NCBI GenBank assembly: GCA_035478795.1
Contig: DATIJJ010000080.1
Span: 1 to 20,654 of the forward strand
From: DATIJJ01 sp035478795
GTDB taxonomy: Bacteria > Pseudomonadota > Gammaproteobacteria > DSM-16500
Reading direction: 5' to 3'
DNA: 20,654 nt
The position numbers and the translations under genes are program-made. The notes beneath the pieces were generated by a model. That model had not been told where the DNA came from. It saw only the letters and a list, made by a program, of their open reading frames with translations, and ran no database searches. Position 1 is the stretch's first letter. The number at the start of each line of letters is the position of its first letter. Of the stretch, positions 7,139 to 13,631 are shown in pieces.

Positions 7139-7740
7139 CTCACATACAGGATCGAATCAAACATAATTTTAGCGAAAGCATTCAAACCAAAATCAATGCG
7201 GCTGACTCACTCACCGAAGTGATCAGCGCGGCCTGTGAGCAGGTCGTGCAGTGTTTGCTGGATGGCCATAAAATCATGAGCTGTGGCAATGGCGGATCCG
7301 CCTGTGACGCCATGCATTTTTCAGGTGAAATGCTGAATCGCTTCCGGCATGAACGTCCCGGCTTGCCCGCCATTGCGCTGACTGCGGATATTTCAACCAT
7401 TACGTCCATTGCGAACGATTACAGTTATCACGATGTCTTTGCAAAACAGTTGCGCGCACTGGCACAAACCGGTGACCTGCTGCTGGCCATTTCAACCAGC
7501 GGCAATTCCACCAATATCCTGAATACCATCCGGGCAGCACACGATCGCGGCATCCACGTGATTGCCCTGACCGGCCATGATGGTGGTAAAATGGCCGAAC
7601 TTTTAAAACAGGGTGACATTGAAATACGCGTTCCGTCTGCAGAGACAGCTCGCATTCAGGAAACGCATTTACTGATTATTCATTGCATCTGCGATGTCAT
7701 CGATTATCAATTATTTGGGCACGGAGAAATGGCAACATGA
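7135..7740 (+). CDS. SIS-domain phosphoheptose isomerase GmhA / DnaA initiator-associating DiaA
   Basis: A 201-residue SIS-domain protein at the locus where E. coli has diaA (DnaA-binding replication-timing factor) and Pseudomonas has gmhA (sedoheptulose-7-phosphate isomerase for LPS heptose). Glycine-rich CGNGGSACDAMHFSGEM (50-66) and LLAISTSGNSTNI form the sugar-phosphate site. It keeps residues matching GmhA's catalytic Glu65 and the His of RIQE-x-H (His178 here, about His180 in E. coli GmhA), and also His61, whereas E. coli DiaA lacks that Glu. The sequence therefore favours an active isomerase, possibly with a DiaA role too. The ATG at 7135 overlaps the yraN stop (ATGA), which fixes the start; the dolP start overlaps its own stop. 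Confidence 0.9.
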   Translation: MTHIQDRIKHNFSESIQTKINAADSLTEVISAACEQVVQCLLDGHKIMSCGNGGSACDAMHFSGEMLNRFRHERPGLPAIALTADISTITSIANDYSYHDVFAKQLRALAQTGDLLLAISTSGNSTNILNTIRAAHDRGIHVIALTGHDGGKMAELLKQGDIEIRVPSAETARIQETHLLIIHCICDVIDYQLFGHGEMAT

Positions 7741-8306
7741 GAAATTTGATTATCCTTTTCAGTCTGACAATTTGTCTGCAGGGTTGTTTTTTTGCGGCAG
7801 GCGCTGCAGCGGGTGCGGCAGGTGCTGTTGCCGTGTATGATCATCGAAAGCTTGAAAAAATCATGCAGGATCAAACCATTTCGAAAGAAATTCTTCAGAA
7901 AGTGATAGCCGATCCGACTCTCCGTGAGAATACACATATTGATGTGACCACCTTTAATCGCATTGTGCTTTTAACCGGCGAAACCAGCACGGCAGATGAG
8001 CGCCAGCAAGCAGAAGACATCGCACGCAATACACCGGATGTTGTCAAGGTTTATAACGAACTGGCTGTCAAGGGCCCGACGTCGACTCTGACTCGCACCA
8101 GTGATTCCTGGATCACCACGAAAATTAAAACCACGATGCTCGCGACAGAAGATTTACAATCTGGCACCATCAAGGTCGTGACAGAAAATGGGTCCGTTTA
8201 TTTGATGGGTAGTGTGAGTCACGCACAGGCGGATATGGCAGTGGATATTGCGCGTCAGGTGTCGGGTGTGCAGCGGGTGGTGAAAATTTTTAATTACACC
8301 CCATAA
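7737..8306 (+). CDS. dolP: Outer-membrane lipoprotein with two BON domains, DolP-like (copy 1)
   Basis: Lipoprotein of 189 residues in the position of E. coli dolP/yraP, a protein that keeps the outer membrane intact and binds anionic phospholipid. Signal MRNLIILFSLTICLQG then lipobox Cys17, an Ala/Gly-rich segment, BON domain 1 at about 42-112 and BON domain 2 at about 118-187. The motif SDSWITTK carries Trp125, matching the tryptophan in E. coli DolP (SDTWITTK) involved in membrane binding. The ATG at 7737 overlaps the previous stop (ATGA) and has GGAG ten bases upstream. A related copy follows at 8473. Confidence 0.93.
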   Translation: MRNLIILFSLTICLQGCFFAAGAAAGAAGAVAVYDHRKLEKIMQDQTISKEILQKVIADPTLRENTHIDVTTFNRIVLLTGETSTADERQQAEDIARNTPDVVKVYNELAVKGPTSTLTRTSDSWITTKIKTTMLATEDLQSGTIKVVTENGSVYLMGSVSHAQADMAVDIARQVSGVQRVVKIFNYTP

Positions 8307-8329
8307 AAAAGTTTCTGGACTATTTGGCC

Positions 8330-8439
8330 TCGACCCACGCGTCATCCCGTCATGTTTTTAGACGGGACCCAGCGCCTTTCATCCACAAGAAAGGCGCTGG
8401 GTCCCGTTTAGAAGCATAACGGGATGACGCTTCGGTCGA
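8330..8439. repeat. Inverted pair of REP-like hairpins between dolP copies
   Basis: A 110-bp palindromic block. Inner arms 8362-8380 and 8389-8407 pair over 19 bp; outer arms 8339-8350 and 8419-8430 pair over 12 bp; TCGACC/GGTCGA (8330-8335, 8434-8439) closes the block. Each half is itself a small hairpin unit: GTCAT, six-base stem, loop ATGTTTTTA, stem, ACCCAGCG on the plus strand (8341-8374), and on the minus strand (8428-8395) the same order with loop ATGCTTCTA. This is the arrangement of BIME elements (two REPs head to head). The single relative at 10897-10930 confirms it as a repeat family. Confidence 0.88.
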
Positions 8440-8472
8440 AATATTGCAAGACACCAGGGAAGGTTCCTATTC

Positions 8473-9045
8473 ATGAAAATAACAAAACTCATTTTATTAC
8501 TCTGTGCGATCAGTCTGTTACAAGGCTGCATGAATGCCGCCTTCACCGGCGCCCAGGCCGTGTATGGCCGTCATGGGATTCAATCCACCCTGAGCGACCA
8601 GACGATTTCGATGAAAGCGGAACGCGCGATTTATCTGGATACTTCCCGGTTCGAGAATACCAATGTCTCCGTCTCCTGTTTCAATGGTGTCGTCCTGATC
8701 TCAGGACAGGTCGAAAATAATAACCAGCGGCAGGAAATTGAAGCCATTGTTAAAAAAATCCCGGGGGTAAAAGAAATACATAATGCGACAACCCTGTCTT
8801 CCCCTTCTTCTGCCCTGACCCGCGTCAGTGACACGTGGATTACCACCAAGGTCAAGGCAAAGCTCATTGCCATGAACGATATCGACCCGAGCCAGATCAA
8901 GGTCATCACCGAAAATGGCATGGTCTACCTCATGGGTATTGTGCCCCCCGAACAGGCCGGGATAGCCGTTGATCTCGCAAGAACCACCGAAGGCGTCCAG
9001 GGCGTGGTGAAGGTTTTTTCCTATATCCACATCAGCAAGGCATAA
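8473..9045 (+). CDS. Outer-membrane lipoprotein with two BON domains, DolP-like (copy 2)
   Basis: Second DolP-type lipoprotein, 190 residues: signal MKITKLILLLCAISLLQG, lipobox Cys19, BON 1 at about 43-113, BON 2 at about 115-184 with SDTWITTK (Trp122). By eye it is clearly related to the gene at 7737, best in the second BON domain (ENG-VYLMG, AVD-AR, GV--VVK-F), so it is a tandem duplicate or an old paralogue pair like dolP/osmY-type families. It lacks the Ala/Gly-rich region of copy 1. GGAAGG about nine bases upstream serves as ribosome-binding site. The REP pair in the 166-bp gap may separate its expression from the upstream operon. Confidence 0.9.
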   Translation: MKITKLILLLCAISLLQGCMNAAFTGAQAVYGRHGIQSTLSDQTISMKAERAIYLDTSRFENTNVSVSCFNGVVLISGQVENNNQRQEIEAIVKKIPGVKEIHNATTLSSPSSALTRVSDTWITTKVKAKLIAMNDIDPSQIKVITENGMVYLMGIVPPEQAGIAVDLARTTEGVQGVVKVFSYIHISKA

Positions 9046-9070
9046 ATTCTCTGAAAAATGAGTGACAGAC

Positions 9071-9097
9071 TTGCTTGTTATAAATCATTGCTATAGA
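9071..9097 (+). promoter_or_regulatory. Putative rplM promoter with extended -10
   Basis: TGC plus TATAGA at 9089-9097 forms an extended -10. A TTGCTT at 9071-9076 is 15 bp upstream, slightly short, which an extended -10 would tolerate. Transcription would start near 9104 and give a leader of about 100 nt before rplM. Confidence 0.55.
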
Positions 9098-9180
9098 ATT
9101 CAGCGTCCTTTAACCAGGGCCTCTCTCAACCGGTTTGCCGGGCAAGCGGGTGCTCCGGGTATCTTTATATATATTGGTAT

Positions 9181-9195
9181 TACTCCAGTGGAGTA
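9181..9195 (+). promoter_or_regulatory. Palindrome overlapping the rplM ribosome-binding site
   Basis: TACTCCAGTGGAGTA at 9181-9195 is a perfect 7+1+7 palindrome that touches the Shine-Dalgarno AGGAG (9195-9199) five bases before the rplM ATG. As RNA it could form a short hairpin next to the ribosome-binding site. E. coli rplM-rpsI is known to be controlled by L13 at its 5' leader, so this is a candidate for such feedback; whether the structure is the same is unknown. Confidence 0.45.
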
Positions 9196-9203
9196 GGAGT
9201 CAA

Positions 9204-9641
9204 ATGAGAACTTATAACGCAAAAAATGAAACAACCACCCATGACTGGTATCTGGTGGATGCAGCAGGCAAAACACTGGGCAGACTGGCCAGCGAAATCG
9301 CCCGCCGTCTTCGTGGGAAGCATAAACCGGTTTATACACCGCATGTTGATACAGGCGACTATATCGTTGTCATCAACGCAGAAAAAGTGAAGGTCACTGG
9401 CAACAAGACCAAAGACAAGGTTTATTACAGCCACTCCGGTTATCCGGGCGGTATCAAGGAAATTACCTTTGAAAAACTGCTGGCAAAAGCACCGGCACGT
9501 GTCATTGAAATGGCCGTGAAGGGCATGTTGCCTAAAAACCCCCTGGGGCGTGCCATGTACCGAAAATTGAAAGTATTTGCAGGCACGGAACATACCCATG
9601 CCGCTCAGCAACCCAAACCATTAGTTCTTGATACGGAATAA
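9204..9641 (+). CDS. rplM: 50S ribosomal protein L13
   Basis: Large-subunit protein L13, 145 residues (E. coli 142). Recognisable from MRTYNAKNETTTHDWYLVDA, GKTLGRLASEIARRLRGKHK, DTGDYIVVINAEKVKVTGNK and the conserved MLPKNPLGRAMYRKLKVFAG near the C-terminus. The reading frame is open from 9135, but homology and the AGGAG at 9195-9199 put the start at the ATG 9204. rpsI follows after five bases, so the two are co-transcribed as in nearly all bacteria. Confidence 0.98.
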   Translation: MRTYNAKNETTTHDWYLVDAAGKTLGRLASEIARRLRGKHKPVYTPHVDTGDYIVVINAEKVKVTGNKTKDKVYYSHSGYPGGIKEITFEKLLAKAPARVIEMAVKGMLPKNPLGRAMYRKLKVFAGTEHTHAAQQPKPLVLDTE

Positions 9642-9646
9642 ACATT

Positions 9647-10075
9647 ATGCCAGCAACAGCAAAGCAATATTATGGTACCGGCCGTCGTAAAACATCGACA
9701 GCGCGCGTCTACCTGAAACCCGGTAAAGGTGAAATCCAGGTGAACGAGCAAACACTGGAAAAATATTTTGGACGTAAGACATCACAGATGATTGTGCGCC
9801 AACCGCTGGAAGTCACGCAATTACTGAGCCAGTTTGATGTAACCGCTACCGTCGTGGGCGGTGGTATTAATGGTCAGGCCGGTGCGATTCGCCACGGCAT
9901 TGCACGTGCATTAAGAGAGTACGAACAGGAAAGCGGTTTTGACACAAACGCTGAGGATTCCATACGCAAACGGCTTAAAAAAGCCGGCTTCCTGACGCGT
10001 GATGCGCGTGAAGTGGAACGTAAAAAAGTGGGTTTGAGAAAAGCTCGCAAGGCCAAACAGTTCTCCAAGCGTTAA
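9647..10075 (+). CDS. rpsI: 30S ribosomal protein S9
   Basis: Small-subunit protein S9, whose C-terminal tail (QFSKR at the end here) reaches the P-site tRNA. 142 residues against 130 in E. coli. QYYGTGRRKTSTARVYLKPG at residues 7-26, VRQPLEV, GGGINGQAGAIRHGIARAL and FLTRDAREVERKKVGLRKAR are all conserved. The extra length is mostly an insertion of about ten residues around 93-110 (EQESGFDTNAEDSIRKRL), where E. coli has only DESLRSEL. Start ATG at 9647, five bases after rplM ends. Confidence 0.97.
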   Translation: MPATAKQYYGTGRRKTSTARVYLKPGKGEIQVNEQTLEKYFGRKTSQMIVRQPLEVTQLLSQFDVTATVVGGGINGQAGAIRHGIARALREYEQESGFDTNAEDSIRKRLKKAGFLTRDAREVERKKVGLRKARKAKQFSKR

Positions 10076-10091
10076 TCCTTTATTTTCGTAT

Positions 10092-10165
10092 TGGGGGATC
10101 GTCTAGCGGTAGGACTGCGGACTCTGACTCCGTTAACCCAGGTTCGAATCCTGGTCCCCCAGCCA
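10092..10165 (+). tRNA. tRNA-Gln (anticodon CUG)
   Basis: A 74-nt cloverleaf. Acceptor TGGGGGA (10092-10098) pairs with TCCCCCA (10155-10161); D arm GTCT...GGAC; anticodon arm GCGGA-CTCTGAC-TCCGT with anticodon CTG; T arm CCAGG-TTCGAAT-CCTGG; discriminator G and encoded CCA at 10163-10165. The weak U1-A72 pair is typical of tRNA-Gln. It lies 16 bases after rpsI and 73 bases before sspA, so it is probably processed from the operon transcript. Confidence 0.97.
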
Positions 10166-10238
10166 GATGGAATGTCTGTTTCGTGTAGTGACAACGTTCG
10201 CGAAGGATGCGCGCATTTGTCGATTTAGAGAGGTCTAT

Positions 10239-10886
10239 ATGGCCATTGTTGCCAATAAACGATCGATTATGACGCTATACTCCGGCGCCGTGGATATTTT
10301 TAGCCATCGGGTACGTATTGTATTGGCAGAAAAAGGGGTCTCTGCGGATATTCTGAATACAGATACCACAGAAAAACTGGAAGATCTCCTCGAACTCAAT
10401 CCTTATGGGTCAACACCCACTCTCGTAGATCGGGATCTTGTTCTCTATGACGCCAACATCATCATGGAATATCTGGATGAACGCTTCCCTCACCCGCCGC
10501 TCATGCCGGTTTATCCCGTTGCAAGGGCAAAAACACGGTTAATGATTTACCGCGTTGATCGCGAATGGGGTACTCTGGTCCGAAAAATTGAGGAAGGAAA
10601 ACCAGCCGAAGCGCTGGCCGCTTCAAAAGAATTACGAAGCTATCTCATCAAGCTGGCGCCTGTCTTCAATGGCTCTGCCTTTTTTCTGAATGAAGAATTT
10701 TCGCTGGTCGATTGTTGTATTGCGCCAATTTTATGGCGTTTGCCATCATGGGGTATCACCTTACCGTCTGAAGCAAAAGCCATTCAAAAATATGCTGACC
10801 GATTGTTTGTCCGGGATGCCTTTCAGGCGAGCCTGACGGAATCCGAGCAGGATCTTGGAAAAGCCTACCCTGCTGAAACTGTCTAG
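10239..10886 (+). CDS. sspA: Stringent starvation protein A
   Basis: RNA-polymerase-binding protein with a glutathione-S-transferase fold but no GST activity; in E. coli it is needed for stationary-phase acid tolerance and phage P1 late transcription, and in pathogens it controls virulence genes. 215 residues (E. coli 212). The N-terminal thioredoxin-like domain starts NKRSIMTLYSGAVDIFSHRV; the surface patch PHPP, required for function, is at residues 84-87 in ERFPHPPLMPVYPVARAK; EFSLVDCCIAPILWRLPSWG marks the helical domain. Start is ATG 10239 with AGAGAGG upstream; the frame is open further upstream but lacks homology. Confidence 0.96.
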   Translation: MAIVANKRSIMTLYSGAVDIFSHRVRIVLAEKGVSADILNTDTTEKLEDLLELNPYGSTPTLVDRDLVLYDANIIMEYLDERFPHPPLMPVYPVARAKTRLMIYRVDREWGTLVRKIEEGKPAEALAASKELRSYLIKLAPVFNGSAFFLNEEFSLVDCCIAPILWRLPSWGITLPSEAKAIQKYADRLFVRDAFQASLTESEQDLGKAYPAETV

Positions 10887-10896
10887 GGCAGCGCAT

Positions 10897-10930
10897 GTCA
10901 TGCCAGCATGCTTTTAGCTGGCATCCAGTG
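10897..10930 (+). repeat. REP-like hairpin between sspA and sspB
   Basis: GTCAT at 10897-10901, stem GCCAGC (10902-10907), loop ATGCTTTTA (10908-10916), stem GCTGGC (10917-10922), then ATCCAGTG. It aligns without gaps to 8341-8374, with matching flanks and loop but different, still complementary, stem bases. It may also attenuate or stabilise the sspA-sspB message. Confidence 0.82.
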
Positions 10931-10964
10931 ACTTTCATGAGTTCATATGTATAGAGAGAAAAAA

Positions 10965-11381
10965 ATGCTGTCAAATAAACCCTATTTAATTCGTGCATTT
11001 TATGAATGGATTGTTGACAGCGGATGCACGCCCTATCTTCTGGTAAATGCAGCCTGGCCCAATTGTAAAGTCCCTCAGGCCTTTGTCGAAAATAATGAAA
11101 TCGTTTTGAATATCTCTCCCAATGCGATCCGCGACCTCAGAATCACAAAGGATAATGTTGAATGTCGCGCCTCTTTCTCAGGCGTCGTCCATATTATTTC
11201 AGCACCGGTGAAAGCAGTCATGGCCATCTATGCCAATGAAAACCAGCAAGGCATGTTTTTTGATGACGAGGAAGAAGGACAGGCTACCGAAGAATGGCCA
11301 ACTGACACACCGGCAGAAACGACGGCAGACACCGCTTCCCTTGAAAAAAAGAAAGCCTCTCATTTGCGTCTCGTTGACTAG
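10965..11381 (+). CDS. sspB: ClpXP protease specificity-enhancing factor SspB
   Basis: Adaptor that delivers ssrA-tagged peptides to ClpXP. 138 residues. The folded domain starts NKPYLIRAFYEWIVDSG and includes EIVLNISPNAIRDL and a peptide-groove segment ending AVMAIYANEN. A flexible acidic linker (FFDDEEEGQATEEW on) leads to the C-terminal HLRLVD, equivalent to the E. coli LRVVK motif that binds the ClpX N-domain. I place the start at ATG 10965, which aligns with family starts; ATG 10947 would add six residues. It is 78 bases after sspA, across the REP-like hairpin. Confidence 0.95.
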   Translation: MLSNKPYLIRAFYEWIVDSGCTPYLLVNAAWPNCKVPQAFVENNEIVLNISPNAIRDLRITKDNVECRASFSGVVHIISAPVKAVMAIYANENQQGMFFDDEEEGQATEEWPTDTPAETTADTASLEKKKASHLRLVD

Positions 11382-11490
11382 AGACAACCGGCTTTTGGTA
11401 AAGTTGGCTTCATTTCAGCGAAAACTGGCAGTTTCATGGAAATTTTTTCGTGTTCATTACCACAAAAAACCTCGCAAAATGTTGAAGATA

Positions 11491-11499
11491 TGCTATTGT
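11491..11499 (+). promoter_or_regulatory. Putative extended -10 promoter of the HU-like gene
   Basis: TGC plus TATTGT at 11491-11499, inside TATGCTATTGTT (11489-11500). The same 12 bases occur before the histidine kinase gene at 13549-13560. No good -35 is visible upstream. Transcription would start about 33 bases before the HU-like ATG. Confidence 0.45.
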
Positions 11500-11539
11500 T
11501 ATCAGTGCATCATTTTGACTTTATTAAGAGGAATCAACA

Positions 11540-11953
11540 ATGGCTGCTAAAAAAACTTCTGCCAAATCTAAAGGAAAAGCAACGGTAAAGAAAAAAACGA
11601 AAGCTGCTACAAAAATGACGGCAAGAAAAGTAACGATGCCAGTGGTAAAAGATCCATTGACCAAGGGTGGCATTGTTAAGGCGTTAATGGATATGACAAC
11701 CTTATCCAGAAAAGATATTGCTGCTGTTTTAGATGGGATCGGTACATTGATTGAGTTACACGTCAAGTCACGCGGACCTGGAAAATTTGTGATGCCAGGC
11801 CTCATGAAAGTCTCTGTTGTGAAAAAGCCTGCTACACCTGCTCGCAAGGGCAGAAACCCTTTCACCGGCGAAGAAGTGATGTTCAAGGCAAAACCCGCCC
11901 GCAGAGTTATCAAAATCAGAGCGCTCAGCAAATTGAAAGAAATGGCTCTATAA
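11540..11953 (+). CDS. HU-family DNA-binding protein with basic N-terminal tail
   Basis: Predicted nucleoid protein of 137 residues. Residues 1-37 are an unfolded Lys/Ala/Thr-rich tail of histone-H1 type; residues 38-137 form an HU/IHF-like domain (LTKGGIVKALMDMTTLSRKD at 40-59, KFVMPGLMKVSVVKKPATPA, and the arm region KGRNPFTGEEVMFKAKPA with the conserved R-NP-TG motif at about 103-110). This tail-plus-HU arrangement resembles HU-like proteins of Xanthomonas and is longer than canonical HU (90). AAGAGGA at 11525-11531 is the ribosome-binding site. It is a stand-alone gene converging on the mpl transcript. Confidence 0.9.
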   Translation: MAAKKTSAKSKGKATVKKKTKAATKMTARKVTMPVVKDPLTKGGIVKALMDMTTLSRKDIAAVLDGIGTLIELHVKSRGPGKFVMPGLMKVSVVKKPATPARKGRNPFTGEEVMFKAKPARRVIKIRALSKLKEMAL

Positions 11954-11972
11954 TCCGCTCCATTCTCCCATC

Positions 11973-11998
11973 TCACCCTCAATGCAAGTTGAGGGTGA
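11973..11998. terminator. Hairpin between convergent HU-like gene and microprotein/mpl
   Basis: TCACCCTCAA (11973-11982) and TTGAGGGTGA (11989-11998) form a perfect 10-bp stem with a 6-nt loop TGCAAG. It lies 20 bases after the HU-like stop and just past the end of the minus-strand genes. Neither strand has a T-tract after it, so it is not a classical intrinsic terminator; it may protect 3' ends. Confidence 0.4.
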
Positions 11999-12005
11999 TG
12001 ATGAT

Positions 12006-12122
12006 TCAGACAATACACACCACAATCAACCCCACCACAAGATAGGCTATGAATCCCATCACCGCCCCCCGTATCGTAAATACCGGATCATCACTCTGTG
12101 TCAGTTCGGCATGCTGTTCCAT
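12006..12122 (-). CDS. Predicted 38-residue single-span membrane microprotein
   Basis: A short open frame overlapping the 3' end of mpl by 32 bases in another reading frame. It encodes 38 residues: an acidic N-terminus MEQHAELTQSDDP, then VFTIRGAV and a strongly hydrophobic segment (about residues 19-38: AVMGFIAYLVVGLIVVCIV) that would span the membrane, ending in TGA at 12006. The ribosome-binding site is excellent: AGGAG at 12133-12129, six bases before the ATG at 12122-12120. I recognise no family. The signal plus hydrophobic C-terminus resembles bacterial small membrane proteins, but without homologues it remains a prediction. Confidence 0.5.
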   Translation of the reverse strand: MEQHAELTQSDDPVFTIRGAVMGFIAYLVVGLIVVCIV

Positions 12123-13497
12123 GACTGGCTCCTGCATTGATCAAATCAATCGCTTGCAATAATTTTTGATGAATCCCGCCAAAACCGGAATTGCTCATCA
12201 CAACCACATGATCGCCTGATTTTAACTGCGGCACCAGATTTTCAACCAGGGTATCCACCTGATCAAATAACATCGCAGGTGTCTCGAAAGTCGATAAAAC
12301 AGCCGCGAGATCCCAGTTGGCTGATTCGGGACGTTTGCAAACCACGAGATCCGCCTCACACAATGCATCCCGAATGCGATCCTGATGCACACCGGAGCGC
12401 ATGGTATAGGAACCAAATTCAAGCACCGCAACCATCCGCGCCTGCCTGCCGATGCGTGCCCGTAAACCGGCAAGCGTAGTCGCAATGGCCGTCGGATGAT
12501 GCGCAAAATCATCATACACCGTGATGCCTTTCACCAATCCTCTGACTTCCAGACGACGCTTCACATTTTGAAATGCACTCAATGCCGGAATAGCCTTGCT
12601 TGCCAAAACACCCGCCTCTTCTGCTGCCGCGAGTGCTGCCAGCGCATTGTCCACATTATGGCGCCCCAATAAATTCCAGGTAACGCGTCCCATCGGCACG
12701 CCCTCTTTCAATACCTCAAAGGAACTTCCGTCTTCATTAATCAGTTTCGCTTGCCATTGCCCGTTTTGACCACCGAAAGTCACACACGGTGTCCAGCAAC
12801 CTTTTTCCAGTAATGCCGTCAAATTGGCATCATTTGCATGGCGAATAATCCGGCCATTGCCTGGCACGGTGCGCACCAGAAAATGAAATTGTTGTTGAAT
12901 AGCGGCGAGATCCGGAAAAATATCCGCATGATCAAACTCAAGATTATTCAAAATCAGTGTTTTTGGACGATAGTGAATAAACTTGGAACGCTTGTCAAAG
13001 AACGCACTGTCATACTCATCCGCTTCAATCACAAAAAAAGGACCTTCCCCGGTTCTCGCCGACACACCAAAATTACCGGGAACGCCACCCACGAGAAATC
13101 CCGGCTTCAATCCACTTGCCTCAAGCAACCAGGCGAGCAGGCTCGTAGTCGTCGTCTTGCCGTGTGTGCCGGAAACCGCGAGGACATGACGATTTCTCAA
13201 CAGATTTTCAGAAAGCCATTCCGGACCTGATGTGTAAGGCAAATTGCATTCCATCACATATTCCATGGCAGGATTACCGCGACGAATGACATTGCCCACG
13301 ATCACACAATCCACGGACGGATCGATATGGGCAGGATCATACCCTTGCAATAATGTAATACCCTGGGATTCCAGCTGGGTGCTCATCGGTGGATAAACCT
13401 GCTGGTCACTGCCTGATACAACATGTCCCGCCTGTTTGGCCAGCACCGCAATACCGGCCATGAATGTCCCGCAAATACCGAGAATATGAAGTCGCAT
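12091..13497 (-). CDS. mpl: UDP-MurNAc:tripeptide ligase Mpl (peptidoglycan recycling)
   Basis: Cytoplasmic Mur ligase that attaches recycled L-Ala-D-Glu-meso-DAP to UDP-N-acetylmuramate using ATP. 468 residues (E. coli 457). N-terminal Rossmann domain MRLHILGICGTFMAG; ATP-binding loop GTHGKTTTT at 110-118; FVIEADEYDSAFFDKRSKF, an Mpl hallmark; NNLEFDHADIFPD; LLGRHNVDNALAA; YDDFAHHPTAI; EFGSYTMRSGVHQD; and C-terminal MSNSGFGGIHQKLL. The ATG at 13497 has AGAGG four to eight bases upstream. It is divergent from the sensor kinase. The short extension after HQKLLQAIDLINAG overlaps the microprotein gene. Confidence 0.97.
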   Translation of the reverse strand: MRLHILGICGTFMAGIAVLAKQAGHVVSGSDQQVYPPMSTQLESQGITLLQGYDPAHIDPSVDCVIVGNVIRRGNPAMEYVMECNLPYTSGPEWLSENLLRNRHVLAVSGTHGKTTTTSLLAWLLEASGLKPGFLVGGVPGNFGVSARTGEGPFFVIEADEYDSAFFDKRSKFIHYRPKTLILNNLEFDHADIFPDLAAIQQQFHFLVRTVPGNGRIIRHANDANLTALLEKGCWTPCVTFGGQNGQWQAKLINEDGSSFEVLKEGVPMGRVTWNLLGRHNVDNALAALAAAEEAGVLASKAIPALSAFQNVKRRLEVRGLVKGITVYDDFAHHPTAIATTLAGLRARIGRQARMVAVLEFGSYTMRSGVHQDRIRDALCEADLVVCKRPESANWDLAAVLSTFETPAMLFDQVDTLVENLVPQLKSGDHVVVMSNSGFGGIHQKLLQAIDLINAGASHGTACRTDTE

Positions 13498-13531
13498 TTT
13501 TTCCTCTCACCCGCGTTAACGGTTAATATGA

Positions 13532-13559
13532 TTGCATTCCGATGACAGTATGCTATTGT
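13532..13559 (+). promoter_or_regulatory. Putative promoter of the sensor kinase operon
   Basis: TTGCAT (13532-13537), 16-bp spacer, then TGC-TATTGT extended -10 (13551-13559). It lies in the 134-bp divergent gap with mpl. The -10 region shares 12 identical bases with the one before the HU-like gene. Confidence 0.5.
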
Positions 13560-13631
13560 TTTAGGAGCTCAATAAACCCCTGTAGCGTGTTGGCAAGGAA
13601 ACACTGCCAGAATTCTAAAGGATCAGGAGTC

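Noticed and set aside
13542..13631. 30-residue extension of the sensor kinase
   Set aside because: It overlaps the likely promoter; the ATG at 13632 has a clear AGGAG and starts just before the PAS domain.
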